The position numbers and the translations under genes were made by a program. 64,000 nt of DNA from Tulasnella sp. 424 (taxonomy: Eukaryota; Basidiomycota; Agaricomycetes; Cantharellales; Tulasnellaceae), in NCBI GenBank assembly GCA_019633425.1, contig WSUB01000003.1:499480-563479 (forward strand), written 5' to 3'. The notes beneath the pieces were generated by a model. That model was given only the letters and a program-made list of their open reading frames with translations, searched no databases and was not told the origin of the DNA. Of the stretch, positions 21,400 to 33,024 are shown one piece after another (positions within the stretch are counted from its first letter, which is position 1; each line of letters begins with the position of its first letter).

Positions 21400-21465
21400 T
21401 TTTATACCCTCTGTTCTCCCGTCTCGTCTCTCCTCTCCTCTACGCACCTTCCAGCATAGACACGA
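21400..21465 (+). promoter_or_regulatory. TATA and CT-rich leader of the phosphate-carrier gene
   Basis: TTTATACCC at about 21401-21409, then a strongly pyrimidine-rich stretch (TCTCCCGTCTCGTCTCTCCTC) typical of basidiomycete transcription starts. The ATG follows at 21516. Confidence 0.55.
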
Positions 21466-21515
21466 CGACGACGCCTGCATAGACTCCAACCCCAGCCCAC
21501 GCCGACGAACCCACG

Positions 21516-23063
21516 ATGACGACCGTAGCCAAGAACCCGCCACCTGGAACACCTTTGACACCTAATTTCACGTTTAGAGACTACTCTATATTCTTCCTAG
21601 CAGGTGAGAGCAGCAACAAAACCGTCTCTCGAATCGAAAGAGAGGAGCTGACGGTTCGAGCGGGGCGCTCTCTCCCTAGGTGCTATCTGCGCAACGTACG
21701 TGCAAAACCTGGCTCTCTTTGCTGACAGGAGGGGCTAACAGTATCTCATTATATTGCCTTTCATTAATGCTCAGCGCCACTCATGGAGCAGCAACCCCCA
21801 TTGACGTAGTCAAAACCCGCGTCCAGATCGACCCTGCTCTGGCGAAACACTCCCTCTTACAAGGCGGGCGCAAGATTGTCGCAGCTGAAGGTCCTAGAGG
21901 ACTCTTGGCGGGATTCGGGCCCACTGCTGTTGGCTATTTCATTCAGGGTGGTGGTAAATTCGCTGGATACGAGTGCGTCCTCTTCAAGTTCCCCGGTTGA
22001 GGGAACCATGCAAACGAATTTGCCGCTGATTCGGGGTGGGGGTTTACTAGGTACTGGAAAAAGAAGTTTGTGGATCTATCTGGGAGCCAAGAAAAAGCCG
22101 TTCAATATCGTCTGCCGATTTACTTGGGTGCTGCTGCTGTTGGAGAGTGGGTCGCCCGTCATTACTGGTCTCGAAGCCGGGGAAATGACATTGACCGTGC
22201 AATTCCTTTCTGTCGCACCGGATTGCAACGTATCATACAGATTCTTTGCGGATATCCTCTTAACTCCACTTGAAGCCACCCGAATTCGCCTCGTCTCTGA
22301 TCGAACGTACGCTACGGGCCTCGTCACTGGTTTCGCCCGTCTAGCGAGGGAAGGCGGGATCAGGGATATGTATGCTGGGTTCTTGCCCATCCTCTGCAAG
22401 TGCGTAACTTGGTCCGCACCTCTCCCAAGTTCGCTGTTTGGGCTGATCACGGAGAAACCGGCAGACAAATACCCTACGCCCTCGGCCAATTCACAGTGCA
22501 CGAGTATTGCAATGAAATAGCGTACCGGAACATGAGCGAAGAGACGAAGCGCAACTTGTCGCACCTGCAAAGGAGTGGTATTTCGTTGGGAAGTGGCGTC
22601 GTGGCTGGTGTGGCTGCGGCAGTGCTCAGCCAACCGGCGGATACGCTGTTGTCGCAGGTAAGGCTTTGTTCCACTCCAGGTGTTAAAAAGAGACCTTGCT
22701 GACGGAACGTGCGCGTTATAAAGATCAATAAAGGACACGGACCTGAAGGTTCGATGGCACACCGGTTGGTTACGCTGGCGAAGCAGGCTGGGTTCAGAGG
22801 ACTGTTTAGTGGGCTGGGCCCACGTATCGTACGTCACTTCCTTTTTCGCTGGCTGGTGGCTTTTCTCAGCGCGTTTGACTGGGTTATCATCTATTTTAGT
22901 ACATGACTGCCTTCTTGGTGTCTGGGCAGTTTGCCATCTATGGACAGGTCAAACATGGTAAGGGTCTGAAGGCTGGGCTGAGTGGAGAAAGTGGCTCATG
23001 GCGGTGCCCTTAATTTTTGCAGCGCTCCATGCTCCTCCAGGCATCGAGATCTTCAAGGAGTAG
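21516..23063 (+). CDS. Mitochondrial phosphate carrier-like protein (MIR1/PIC type)
   Basis: Member of the six-helix mitochondrial carrier family, inner membrane; closest in motif to phosphate carriers that import Pi with protons. Eight exons: 21516-21603, 21729-21972, 22051-22146, 22241-22399, 22465-22657, 22724-22828, 22900-22957, 23023-23063; about 327 residues. Signature motifs at the three repeat ends are visible: TPIDVVKTRVQ, TPLEATRIRLVS and SQPADTLLSQINK; each is followed by the family's G-rich turn (GPRGLLAGFGPT, GIRDMYAGFLPI, GFRGLFSGLGPR). The C-terminus is ...GIEIFKE. Oddity: between FFLAGGAN and ATHGAATPIDVV the open frame carries about 12 extra residues. These look like a 34-nt GT...AG intron, but removing it shifts the frame. 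Either the insertion is real, the splice is non-canonical, or the gene is damaged there. Confidence 0.85.
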
Positions 23064-24244
23064 ACGATCGTGTGAGGTAGCGAGTAAGAGAATGTGGTCG
23101 TCGCGTGACCGGGGATAGAAAAGGTGTGTCTCTCAGACCCACGGTTTCGCCCCCCCCCCTGCCAAGTGCCAGTGTGGCGCCAAGCCACGTTGCCCCTGCC
23201 CCTTGTGTATTTCGACTCAATTGCAATTAGGAGAGTCACGTCAACTGATTTTCCCGACCCTTTGTCTACCAGCGAAGTACCTGCGTCGCGGATAGGTTGT
23301 GCTATTTTTGTAATGCTGGATGGCAGCGCCGACGGATGAGGTGGCTCTAAGGATGGACTCAGTAGTGTTGTATATATATACGTGAGCCTAGAATAATGTT
23401 GTTGTTTCCATGTTTGGCCAAGTGCGTCGGCAGTGTAGATGCCGTTGACGAGATGCCGCAACAAGAAGAAGCCGGCAAGGGCCCACGTGGATACCGGGAC
23501 TAGACCTCTCGTTAGACGCGTAAACGTTGAGTGAACACATGCGTATGGTTTCATGGTTGGGATGATATTAGTAGTGTCGGACGGTGGCTAACTAGTCGAC
23601 GTTAAGATAAGTATAGCATAGGGAGGGAAGAGGTGGGAGCCGCTTAGAGTCGTTATGGAGACATGACAGCGAGAGGGGAGAAGGAGGCGACCAAGAACGG
23701 GCTGCGGCGCCGGATGGATTCTTTCCCTCTTCCACCATCGTCCGCTTATTCCCATCCTCTCTTTTACTTTTCTTTCGCTCTCTCCACCACCAGACGGCTA
23801 GTCCGCACGTAACGTCAAGTACCAAGCACAAAAAGAAGCCACCTAAAACTCCGGCGGAACGCGCAAACGTGGCCAAACAGAACCCAAGAAGGAAGGAAGG
23901 TCGCGAGTTCTTCCCCTTCCTTGTTTTCCCATCAAACGTCTCGACCGCTGTCCCGATTCTTTTTCTCGCTCTCCTCCTCCCGCCTCCCACCTCTTCCTCC
24001 CCCCTCCAAGGACGACTTTCGTTCAACCTGACACTCCTTTCACCCACATCTCTCGTTTCTTTCTTCTAAACCACTTCTATACCCCTCTCTCTTTTATAAC
24101 GTCCTCTTCCTTTTCTTTTGAAAGGAAAGTGTCAACGAAAATAGAGAGCCGGCTATATCCAACCCCAGTCTCCATCAAAATCCCAAAGACATTCCTTTCA
24201 TTCTTCAATACCACAAACACTATCCTTCAAGCGCACTCTACTAG
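23064..24244. promoter_or_regulatory. Intergenic region; pyrimidine-rich promoter of the mucin gene at its right end
   Basis: No gene recognised at 23064-23900. From about 23930 to 24190 the plus strand is dominated by C and T (TTCCCCTTCC, CTCCTCCTCCCGCC, CTCTCTCTTTTATAACG) with a TATA-like element at about 24093-24098. This is the expected long CT-rich leader of a strongly expressed basidiomycete gene starting at 24245. Confidence 0.5.
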
Positions 24245-27191
24245 ATGAAGACGCCTTGTGCAATACCGCTCTTCACCGTCGTCTGCGTTTTGACCGTCCT
24301 CGCCCAAGCTGCCAACACGTCCTTGACCAACAGCCATGCGCGTCGATCCCTCGAGCGGTCCAACCGTCACCATCAACGTCACGCTCATGCTGGGCCTCAC
24401 CGCTTGGATGAAGAAGAGGTAGACCCGGGTCTGAGGAAGAGAATCGGTGAGTGACCTCTCTTGGCCGTTGTTATGCCGCACCTCCGTCCCTGCCAGCAAC
24501 TTCCTCCACCCCTCCCCTTCCTTCTTCCACCTCCCCATGGCCTACACATTCGCCTCCCCCTTTCTCATAGTCATGAGTGACACGCATACTGACATTGAAC
24601 GTCTCTCTTTCTCTGATTTCTTTGACCTTGGGATGGCGCTCCGACGCAATGAACGGCAATGCTTCAAGATATCCAACTCCCAGGACTTCCGACGTCTTCT
24701 TCTTCTTCGGTTTCCTCTAGCTCATCAAGCAGCTCGGTTTCCGCTAGCTCGTCAAGCAGCAGTTCCGCTTCAGACTCTGCATCCTCGCCGTCAATCACAG
24801 CTACGGATTCTTCGTCTAGCAGCGCAAGTGCCACGGATTCCGCGAGCTCGTCTGCCTCGACGGATTCAGCTTCGAGTAGCGTGTCCGCGACGGACAGTGC
24901 AAGCAGCTCTGCCTCTGCAAGCGATAGTGCCTCTAGTTCGCCTACTGTAACCGACAGCGCGACGAATACCGCATCTTCTGCATCGGACTCGCCCAGCCCA
25001 ACCGTCACGGACCCGCCCACGTCGGGTTCGCCAACGTCTACGGACTCACCGGCCTCTACCTCGACATGCGATCCTCTGGATTTACTGTGCACCCTCAGCT
25101 CGGTACTCTCGCCGCCAACCTCCACTCCTGCTTCGGATTCTCCCGTCTCAACTCCTGCTCCTACGTCGTCGGACCCACCGGCATCAACTTCGGATTCGCC
25201 CTCGCCAACTGTCACGGACCCACCGGCATCGACGTCGGATTCGCCTACGTCTACGGACTCACCAGCCTCTTCCGCGTCATGCGATCCTCTGGATGTAGTT
25301 TGCATGGGCAGCACGATACTCAACCAAAGCTCGACTCCGGCTCCTACTGATTCGTCTTCCCCCACGGATTCTGCTACCCAGAGTCCCAGTCCGACTGGTA
25401 CTCCGGCCAGCACCACGGATGCTCCAGCTTCGACCTCGGACGCGGTCACGGATATCGTCAATAGTTTGTCCACGCTCCTCCCGACCAGCACCTCTGACAA
25501 GCCGGACTCGACTCAAATCGACACGTCTACCCCGACTGATACGAGCCTTCCGACGCAATCCTTTACTGCTACGGACTCGAGCACACCCACGCAATCCGAC
25601 AAGCCGACGGGCAGCTCCCAAAGCGACCAGCCCACTCAGACCGCCTCCTCCCAGAGCGACCAAGCCACTCAGACGGACACTTCCACCGGCACTCAAACCA
25701 TCTCGCAGCCTCCTCCGACCGGCACCATAACCCAGACGAATTCCGTCAGCGACTCGTTTATCGATACCAAGACCGTCACGGCCAGCGACTCGCCCACGGA
25801 CTCGGCGACTGGCTCCGTCACTCAAACTCAGTCGGTTTCGTTCCCAACCTTGAGTGAATCGCCGACGGATTCGGAGGCTACCGCTACCGCCACCGATTCC
25901 ATCGCCTCCAATTCGATCACCGACAGTCAGGCCAGCGTCACGATGACCACTCAACCGATCCCCTCGGAGTACTCGTACATTACGGATTCGTCTCTCGCTC
26001 TCACTTCCGTCCCGGCCACGACGACTCTCTCCTTCAGTTTGATCGACCCTGATGCAGCTTTCACTACGGCCTCGCTCACTCAGTCCGGCACTGCTGCTCC
26101 GTCGCAAGCTGTTGCGTTCCCCACTCAGCTACCTACCAGGATCTTCCCCGCGAATAGGCTCGATCCCAACGACCCTTCCTTGCAGGGTATGGTGTTGGTC
26201 AGCTTGAAGTTCTTGAACACTTTGACTTGGTCGTTTGTCGTGAACAATTCGAATACCGCTGCGTTGCTGTTCGTGTATACCCCTCAAACCATTGCGAACG
26301 CCTTGGGTATTACAGGTATGTGCTCTCCCGTGTCTTGTTTCTCCGGTTGTTTTTACTAACCGTGACCTGATGGAAATAGTGGACCAAGTCTTGACTTTCG
26401 CCATGCAAGCGTTCGCCCCGGCAGATTACAGTGGTGACATTTCGCAATTGTCGACTGTCTACCTTTTGTACATCCCCTCCGATCAAGTCGACGCGCTCCA
26501 ACAACAGCTTTTGACTCAGAACAGCCCTCTGTATTCCGACCAAGCTGGTATCCCCAAGCAGATCTCGCAGCAGCTGGATGCGACCTTCCCAGTGAATGCC
26601 GTTGGACTGGACACGACGATCGTCGGAACTGGAGCATCTTCAAATGGAAGCAACTCTGGCGGTGCTGATGCAAGTGCGGCGAGTCGGAGGGATGCCATCA
26701 TCGGAGTCTGCGCCGCGTTCGGTGTTATCCTCGTGGCGGTCGTCTTTTGGTGGGTTTACAAGAGCTGGAGGAGAAGGCAAGACAAGGCACATCGTCGTCT
26801 CACCCACGATTCGGCGGGAATGCACCAAGCTGGAGGTTACGGAGCTACCACTCAAAGCGCGTACGGAACCGTCTACGGCGCTGCTCCTCAGCGCTCCGGC
26901 TACGCCCAGCCCCACACGCCCTTGTATACCACCACGGGAGCACCCATCCCCAATCCGTTCGAAGACAACTCGTACGAGGAGGATCCAGATGAGAGGAGGC
27001 GCAGCTTCTTCTATGCGGAGGATTCGTTGAGAGGATATACGGTCCCACGTGAGGAGGACCAGGGAATCACGTACACGCAAGTGGTTAGGGCGCAACAAGG
27101 GTTGGCGCCGAACGATGGCAAGAGGCGAGCGCCGATTCAAGCAAGTGCCATCTCGGCTCCGATTCTCAGGGAGAGTAGCTTGAACTGGTAA
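24245..27191 (+). CDS. MSB2: MSB2-like signalling mucin, single-pass membrane protein (about 881 aa)
   Basis: Three exons: 24245-24446, 24684-26315 (acceptor CTCCCAG; an alternative CAAG 15 nt earlier is also in frame) and 26380-27191. Order of domains: signal peptide (KTPCAIPLFTVVCVLTVLAQA); a basic stretch ending RKR; about 480 residues of Ser/Thr/Pro mucin sequence with ATDS, TDSP and TVTDPP repeats; a folded segment of about 130 residues (GMVLVSLKFLNTLTWSFVV through VDQVLTFAMQ to QLDATFPV). That segment matches the membrane-proximal mucin-homology domain of fungal Msb2. One membrane helix follows (IIGVCAAFGVILVAVVFWW) after an NGS-rich linker, then a basic stop-transfer WRRRQDK and a tail of about 140 residues rich in Tyr, Gly and Pro. 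Msb2 proteins act at the plasma membrane upstream of MAPK cascades for filamentation, surface sensing and osmotic stress; here the role is inferred from architecture. Confidence 0.8.
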
Positions 27192-27997
27192 TGTTGTTGT
27201 TATGTCGCAACCCATCCATTGTTCTCTCCTGTTCGCACCCCGTCAACTCCCGTCCGCACTCTCCCTTCCCTAACACTCCCCCTTCTCTACCTCTCCTGCT
27301 CCTTCCTCTGTGGTCCAGTACTTTAAGAACGTGTGGGCATTGTTTATTCTTGTTGGATTATGTGTGAGCCTTGAGCGGTTCACCATTTGTTCCCATCTAC
27401 CCTTCCTCCTCCTCCCCCAATTCCTCCTCTTCCGCCTTGAACTCTTCTCATCTTCGACCTACCCCATCGGCGTCTTGTTTTGGAGTTCGAATGACCAGTC
27501 AGCTGTCGTCACCTCACCAAGAATCGAAACATATTCTTTGCTTTTGACTTATTCCTTCGTTTTGCTTGGTTTCTGAGCATGTCCCTTTTTCTTGTGGTTA
27601 TTTACTATTTTCTTCGGTTTGGACTTCAAAAGGATCCTTTATTAGTGCGGCTAATGAGACGGTAGCCCACCCTTTCTCAACCTGTATTAGGGTCTCCGTC
27701 AGGGCGTGCTAGACTTTTTCCTCTTTTGTTTTGTTCTGCTTTGGCGTTCGAATACCTCTGGCCCCAATGTATATACCTCTTTGTTCAAGGATGATTCACT
27801 CTTCCAGCAATACTGTGCCGTCCTAGAATCATAGTAGAGTTCACTGCCAGTTGGTTATTACGAATGAAACGTGTATATACCCTATTTATTCAACGAGGCG
27901 TGCAATAATCAATCAATCCTTTATAACATCGATTTAACATTAATATTGCTTCCAGAAAGGGGGAGTGCAGTCCATTAGGGTAGTGACATGATCGTGA
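27192..27997. other. 3' flank of the mucin gene; no further gene
   Basis: T- and CT-rich sequence, plausibly a long 3' UTR, between a plus-strand and a minus-strand gene. A short open frame (27310-27576) is hydrophobic only because of T-richness. Confidence 0.5.
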
Positions 27998-29071
27998 CTA
28001 GATAGCAGCCTTGACATCGCTGACGGGAGCGTCAGTCGCAGCAGCGGTGCTCTGTGCGCTAGCGACACCAGACGCTCTCTGAGATTTGTGAGCCTCGGCG
28101 ATGCGACGGGCTTCCTCATGGATGTCCACGACTTGCTTCGAAGTGCTGGAGTAGAAAGCCCAAACCTACACGAAAGGGTTCAGTCGACCTCACAGCGTTT
28201 TTTAAGTTGACTCCTGCGTACCTTCTGACCGAGTGGCGAAGCAAAGGCCTTCTCATAGTACGTATTGGCTCTAGCCACGACATGGGTCTTCTCGTCAAAC
28301 GCCTTTCCAGTGTTGAGAGCCTTCGCGCTCAAGGTCTCCTCAGGTCCAGAAATCTTTGAACCAATAGTCTTGTCGAACTGCTTGATGTAGGAGAGGAATC
28401 TAGACGAGATACCGTTCTGCTCTGTGAAGGGGAGGGAAGATCGTTACTAAAGTTAATGCCAGACTTCAGTTGAAGTTCAACGTACTGTCCATGTCAATGG
28501 CCTAGGAGTAACGCAGAGAGTCAGTGGAGTCGAATACATTATTAGATGGATCAGTCTCACCCTTTGAAGAATTGGCTCGCCGAGTTCGTATCCTTTGGCG
28601 AGATATTCGGCAACAATGCCAGAACGCGGCTTATCTTCCTGTCGAACATGCTGTTCACCGCTGCCACTGGCCTCTGGCTCCTCGTGGAGCTCGTTTCCAG
28701 ATACGACGTTCGAAGCGACCGTCAAGTTCGAGCCGTCCAAAGAGCCGCCTGGGGTTGGAAGAGATATCAGCTCGCTGTCGTCATCGGACCCTTACAGCGC
28801 TTTGGACCAGGATCAGACGGCTCACCGTTCAGCATCAGAGCAGTTTTGGCGGCGGAAAGCTTCTCGAAGTAGATCGTTGCACTGTTGGTCTTCTCCTTGT
28901 GATCTATATTGTCGATTTTGCCTGCAGGTCGACACGAGCGTCAGTGATGCAATGACACCGCACCCTATCACTTGACTCCGTTTACATACCGCAAAACGAA
29001 AAGAAGTCATGGAGCTTCTGCACAGTCGTATCAGCAGAGATGTTGGTAACTTCAACTGGGTAAGAAGACAT
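27998..29071 (-). CDS. Vip1-like RNA-recognition-motif protein
   Basis: Minus-strand gene of about seven exons with short introns, starting MSSYPVEVTNIS and ending VSDVKAAI. Residues about 5-80 form an RRM: VTNISADTTVQKLHDFFSFCGKI is the first strand and helix with RNP2-like VTNI, and NSATIYFEKLSAAKTALML gives the degenerate RNP1 and second helix. The C-terminal half is helical (YLAKGYELGEPILQRAI, KALNTGKAFDEK, YYEKAFASPLGQKVWAFYS, VVDIHEEARRIAEAHK), the layout of fission-yeast Vip1 and its fungal homologues. Binding to RNA is inferred from the RRM; no pathway is firmly known. Canonical splice sites and the conserved two-part architecture make this assignment fairly firm. Confidence 0.8.
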
Positions 29072-29185
29072 TATGAATAAGTTTGTGGTTGCAAGAGGGA
29101 GGGGGATGGGGGGATGTGGTTCAAGTTCAGGTGAAAGTCGCTATCGCTATTTAGACCACCTGCGGATCGCTCCATCACAGCTGCG

Positions 29186-31605
29186 TCATTCTCTCACGCC
29201 TCCGGCAACTAGGTGCCCGTAAGCGTCGAGAACCTCACACAGCTCCTTCGGATTCAGGAACCTGTACTGCGCCATAACCTACGCGACGCGTAAGTCCGAG
29301 AACGCCCGAGGGGTTGATGATGTATCCTTACCAATAGAAAGTTCCGCAACGCTCGGACTCCTGCTGCCCGTCTAATCACATCATGACTTTCCTGAACAAA
29401 TGCTTTGAACCCCTCGACGTAGCTAGAAAGGAATTTTCCTCTATCGTGTTCCCAAAGTTAGACACGATAGACCGAGAGCAAAGTCCAACTCACCGGTTCA
29501 AATTAATCCACCTAGCCCACAGAGCCGCAATTACTCGATCCTCCACTGGAAGCTCCCTCCGCATGTATATTTTCTCCTGTTGTTCTAGGATACGGTTTGC
29601 TTGATTCCCTAATACATCGAGGGGTAGCTCCGAAAGGATATCGAAAACACTCAACTCGTAGGCTGAGGTGTACGTTCCGCTCTTGGGGACAGCGGCTGGT
29701 CCTAACGGATCCCTTGGTGCAGGTTCCGGGGATTCTCTGGTCAGATCGATGATAATAGGAGGAGCTGGTCTTGCAGCGTCGATATTTTGCTCTGGGGCTG
29801 TGTTGACATTGGGCACAAAGTCGAGAGTGGGTGGGGGCGTTATAGACTTCCTCGGCCTCTGCTTGGCGGGTGTCGACCGGACCGCCAACAGCCCAGAACT
29901 CGAACCCATCTCAGCGTCTTCAGCAAGTCCACCGTAAGCCCTTGTTAACCTTTCTACCCTTACAATTCCAGAGCCGCTGGCCGACGACAGGTCATCTTCT
30001 AGAGAAAATGGAGAGCGCGCCCTTGAGCCGGCGTTTTCCGAAGAAGGTAGTGGCGTCGTTGCCATCCTCCTACCCAAACAGAGGGCTAAGCGGTTATCAA
30101 GCATTTAAATAAACTGGACCTACTGCAATGGATGTGCCGTCAGGACAATTCTAGGCATTCGAGCCTACGCACAAACGTGTCAGTGCCGCAAGAAACAACA
30201 ACGAACTCTCGAACAGCACGAACCGCATCTTCATCAATTGAAGACTCGACCAGCTCGTGGTGTACTTGAAGGTGACATTCGAGGAAGAACTGGTCAGAAA
30301 ATGCTCCGAAGCGATCGCATAGAGGGCATCGCCACCCAAACTGCTTCGTCTTCCACACGTGATCATTGCGTCGAAACTCGACCATGACCAGCGAAGCATG
30401 AGAGGCTCGCTGGCTTTTCGGAGGCGGAAGACATCTCCCCGTTGGCTCGAATTCCCAAGAGAGAGAAAGCGTCGCTGTTATCAGAGAGTTGGACTCTCGT
30501 TGGGGAAGATTTCGTCCTTCGATCCATCCTAGGGGAACGACCTTTCCCTTTGCAGAGACAAACAACGCGGTCTCGTCACCCGAAACAACCTCAAGGTGGA
30601 TTTCGGCCTTCTCCCCTACCCCGGCTGGTCTTGACGCTGAGCCAGGAAGTACCCATGGTAATGGTCGGCCTCCCGAGCCTTGGAAACCCGAAAGGGTAAT
30701 CACGACCGTTGCTCCAGAGGCGGTGAATGGTGGAGGGATACTCCAAAATGGGAGGAGCTCGGATGCGGCTCGCAGAGGAGGCTGAAAATTGACGATATAC
30801 TGTCCGCCTCGGTCTAGTTTTGGACGGGGAATCGTGATGTCGGCTTGTAATAAGGAAAGTCGGAGCGGCAGATCTCCGTTTTGTTTCTAGACGACAACCC
30901 CGTCAGCTCTTATAGTCATGTGATGCAGCATAATGGTCGCACTAGATGCAGTTCGACGCTCAAACTACAGGCGTGCGGAGCATAGTTTGTCGGGAGATGC
31001 AAGCTTTCCAGCTGAACGACGATCCGTTTTGCACGGCGGCTTCGAGGTCAACATAGTTAATTCAGCTGTTCAAGACGGAAAACCGGTGGGAGTGATCACC
31101 TTTTCTTCACGACGGACTCTTCATCGAGAACTCGTCGGAAATCGTATAACCGGCCGTGCTTCGGAAGATGCCGGGTCCCAACTTCGGGATAACCCGCTGC
31201 ACTTGCTTTGAGATCTCTTCGCCGTTGTGCTCGATGTTCAAATACAGCACGCATATTGCGCTTCAGAAAGGGGAGTCTCCCACTGACTGATTGGACTCCA
31301 GCTCGATACCGAGCATCCATGTCAACTTCTTCGAATGCTTCAGTAAGGGGAGTCGCCGGTCGCTTTATCCACAGGGAACCGAAAGCTGGTGGAATCGTAT
31401 GGGGTGGCTCCACATCGCTCTGTGAAGGGGGAGTGCTATCTCCGGTGAAAGCATAGTCTATGCCAGCTAGTGGATCTTCTTCGTCCGGTTCGACAATCAT
31501 CGGGAGATCTTGTGTTTGCTGTTCGAAAGTTTCTTCGTCATCTTCATAGTCCGTTGGTATGGTTGCTGTTGGTTTCAGCCCATAAGAATCCCGGGACGCT
31601 GACAT
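29186..31605 (-). CDS. SUZ12: SUZ12-like Polycomb protein (C2H2 finger and VEFS box), PRC2 subunit
   Basis: Minus-strand gene; first exons 31605-31100, 31039-30943 and from 30886, with phases that agree. N-terminal part: disordered acidic leader, then FEHRAQRRRD and RRLYDFRR-like basic text, and KRIVVQLESLHLP...ACSLSVEL as in the SUZ12 N-lobe. Middle: QADITIPRP and VVITLSGFQG, and a zinc finger WRCPLCDRFGAF...FLECHLQVHHE (Cys-X2-Cys...His-X4-His; about 30330-30240). C-terminus: VEFS box, with the ALWARWINLNR, VEGFKAFVQE, RALRNFLLVMAQYRFLN and KELCEVLDAYGHL blocks (29560-29189). SUZ12 is the scaffold of PRC2, which methylates H3K27 in the nucleus. The splice joining the zinc-finger exon to the Pro/Ser linker (about 30110-30175) is uncertain: two donors of different phase are possible. 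Confidence 0.85.
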
Positions 31606-31691
31606 CTTTTTCGCCCCTCTGATAGGCCTGGCTCGGTGAATCTCCTGTTGGGCTCTGGAAACCGATGGCTCAGCACGATCTTATGAAAATT

Positions 31692-32648
31692 CTAGAGATT
31701 AACATACTCCGTAGCTGTAGTTGTCTTGCGTAGTGTGGGCCGGTCGCTGTTCAAACTCAGCTGGCGGCTGTACGACGGATTAGTCACGGGCAAGTGGCCG
31801 ACATCTAATTCCTCGTCACTGAGGTCTTCATCGCCGAAACCTTCTCGAATCTTTCTACGAGTCCTTTTGGCTCGCTTTTCCACCGGCCGCGGGGGGACTG
31901 GGCGGGGAACGCTTGGAACTTCATCATACAAGTCATAGCCGAACGCGATAAATTTCTCTTTGATGAGCTGGCGTCGGAATTGGGGAGTAACAGAGTAGCG
32001 GACTCTGCTCAGGAGCTCTTCTGGAGTATCTGAAGGTCCCAAAGGTCGAGGTAAAGTGCGGCGGCGAGGGGATGCTTGCCTCTGTCCTTGGCCTCTCAGA
32101 GCCTTGGCGGAGTGACGTGACGAGGCTCTAGCCTGATTGCTTGACGCTTTGCGAGGGGTCCTAATTATTATCGAAGAAGCGGTGGAAGCTTCGCGTCTTG
32201 AGCCACTGAGCGACGACTGACCAGGACACAGAGACGATCAATCATTTGATCCACGAACCGATGAAGCCAAGGACGTACGGAAGGTTGCCTCAGCCCTGAG
32301 ACGAGATTTTGATATGAGGACGAAACTGTGCTAGGGGTTTGAAAGGGACTTCTTGAAGCGGGTACGTTGGGGGTAGGGTTGCGGCCTAGTGGAGTTCGCA
32401 CTTGAATGACGTGCCGGCTAACCTTGTGGGAGAGAACCGCCAGACACTACCTGATTGCCAAGCTGCAGGGAGACTAGTTTCCTAGAAGGCTTGTGCTATC
32501 AGTAAGGTTCCGATGGAGCTCCCATCAGCCCTACATCTACTATCGGTTGTCCTCCAGGACGTGCCGGCACCGGTTGCCTGGGTCCTGGAAGCGGAGCGGT
32601 AGATCTGGATGTACTAGATTGACGACTAGATCCATGTGCCTTTTTCAT
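31692..32648 (-). CDS. Unrecognised basic, disordered protein
   Basis: Tandem with and 87 bp upstream of the SUZ12-like gene. Start MKKAHGSSRQSS at 32648. Short exons can be joined by GT-AG introns: near 32570-32480, a small one at 32450-32425, and GTACGT...TGGTCAG at about 32280-32222. The result is RHVIQVRTPLGRNPTPN, ...YQNLVSGLRQPS, SLSGSRREASTASS, then a continuous C-terminal exon. That exon has a helical region (PEELLSRVRYSVTPQFRRQLIKEKFIAFGY), a basic KRAKRTRRKIR run (likely nuclear signal) and the tail TATEYVNL. Ser/Arg/Pro-rich composition suggests a nuclear regulatory protein, but I recognise no domain and assign no function. Confidence 0.5.
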
Positions 32649-33024
32649 GGGCTACAGGTTAAGAGTTCAAGGTGGAGCTTGTGAAGGTCGTTGGGAAAAA
32701 AGAGGGGCAAAGCCCAGCGCCACTCAGCCAAACAGTGGGGACCCCCGAACACGCCTCAAACTCAGCAGCGAATAGTTCTATATATCAACATCCCTGTCTT
32801 GGCAAATAATGTTTATTTTTCGTTGGTAGTGACCACGTTGCGTAGCAAGGGGCACTAAGATAAAGGGAGAAGGCTCTGGGTCTAGGTGCAGCAGAGGCGA
32901 GAGTAATGGGCCGTGGGGTTCCAAAGACTGCCCAATGATAGAAATGAGTATGCGGTACATGATCGAGCCTTCAGTAGACGATTCACCTTAATCTCGCGTG
33001 AGTCCGCCTCTAGAATTTCTGAAT
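32649..33024. other. Short intergenic stretch
   Basis: No gene seen. It separates the conserved gene block from the accessory block, and I see no repeat signature at the boundary. Confidence 0.4.

Noticed and set aside
24664..26107. Long minus-strand open frames (278 and 276 codons) opposite the mucin gene
   Set aside because: They are produced by the repetitive Ser/Thr codon usage of the plus-strand mucin exon; no start context, introns or domains.
31096..31605. Treating the acidic N-terminal exon as a separate gene from the zinc-finger exon
   Set aside because: A GT-AG intron pair (31099-31040 and 30942-30887) joins them in frame and gives the expected SUZ12 order of blocks.
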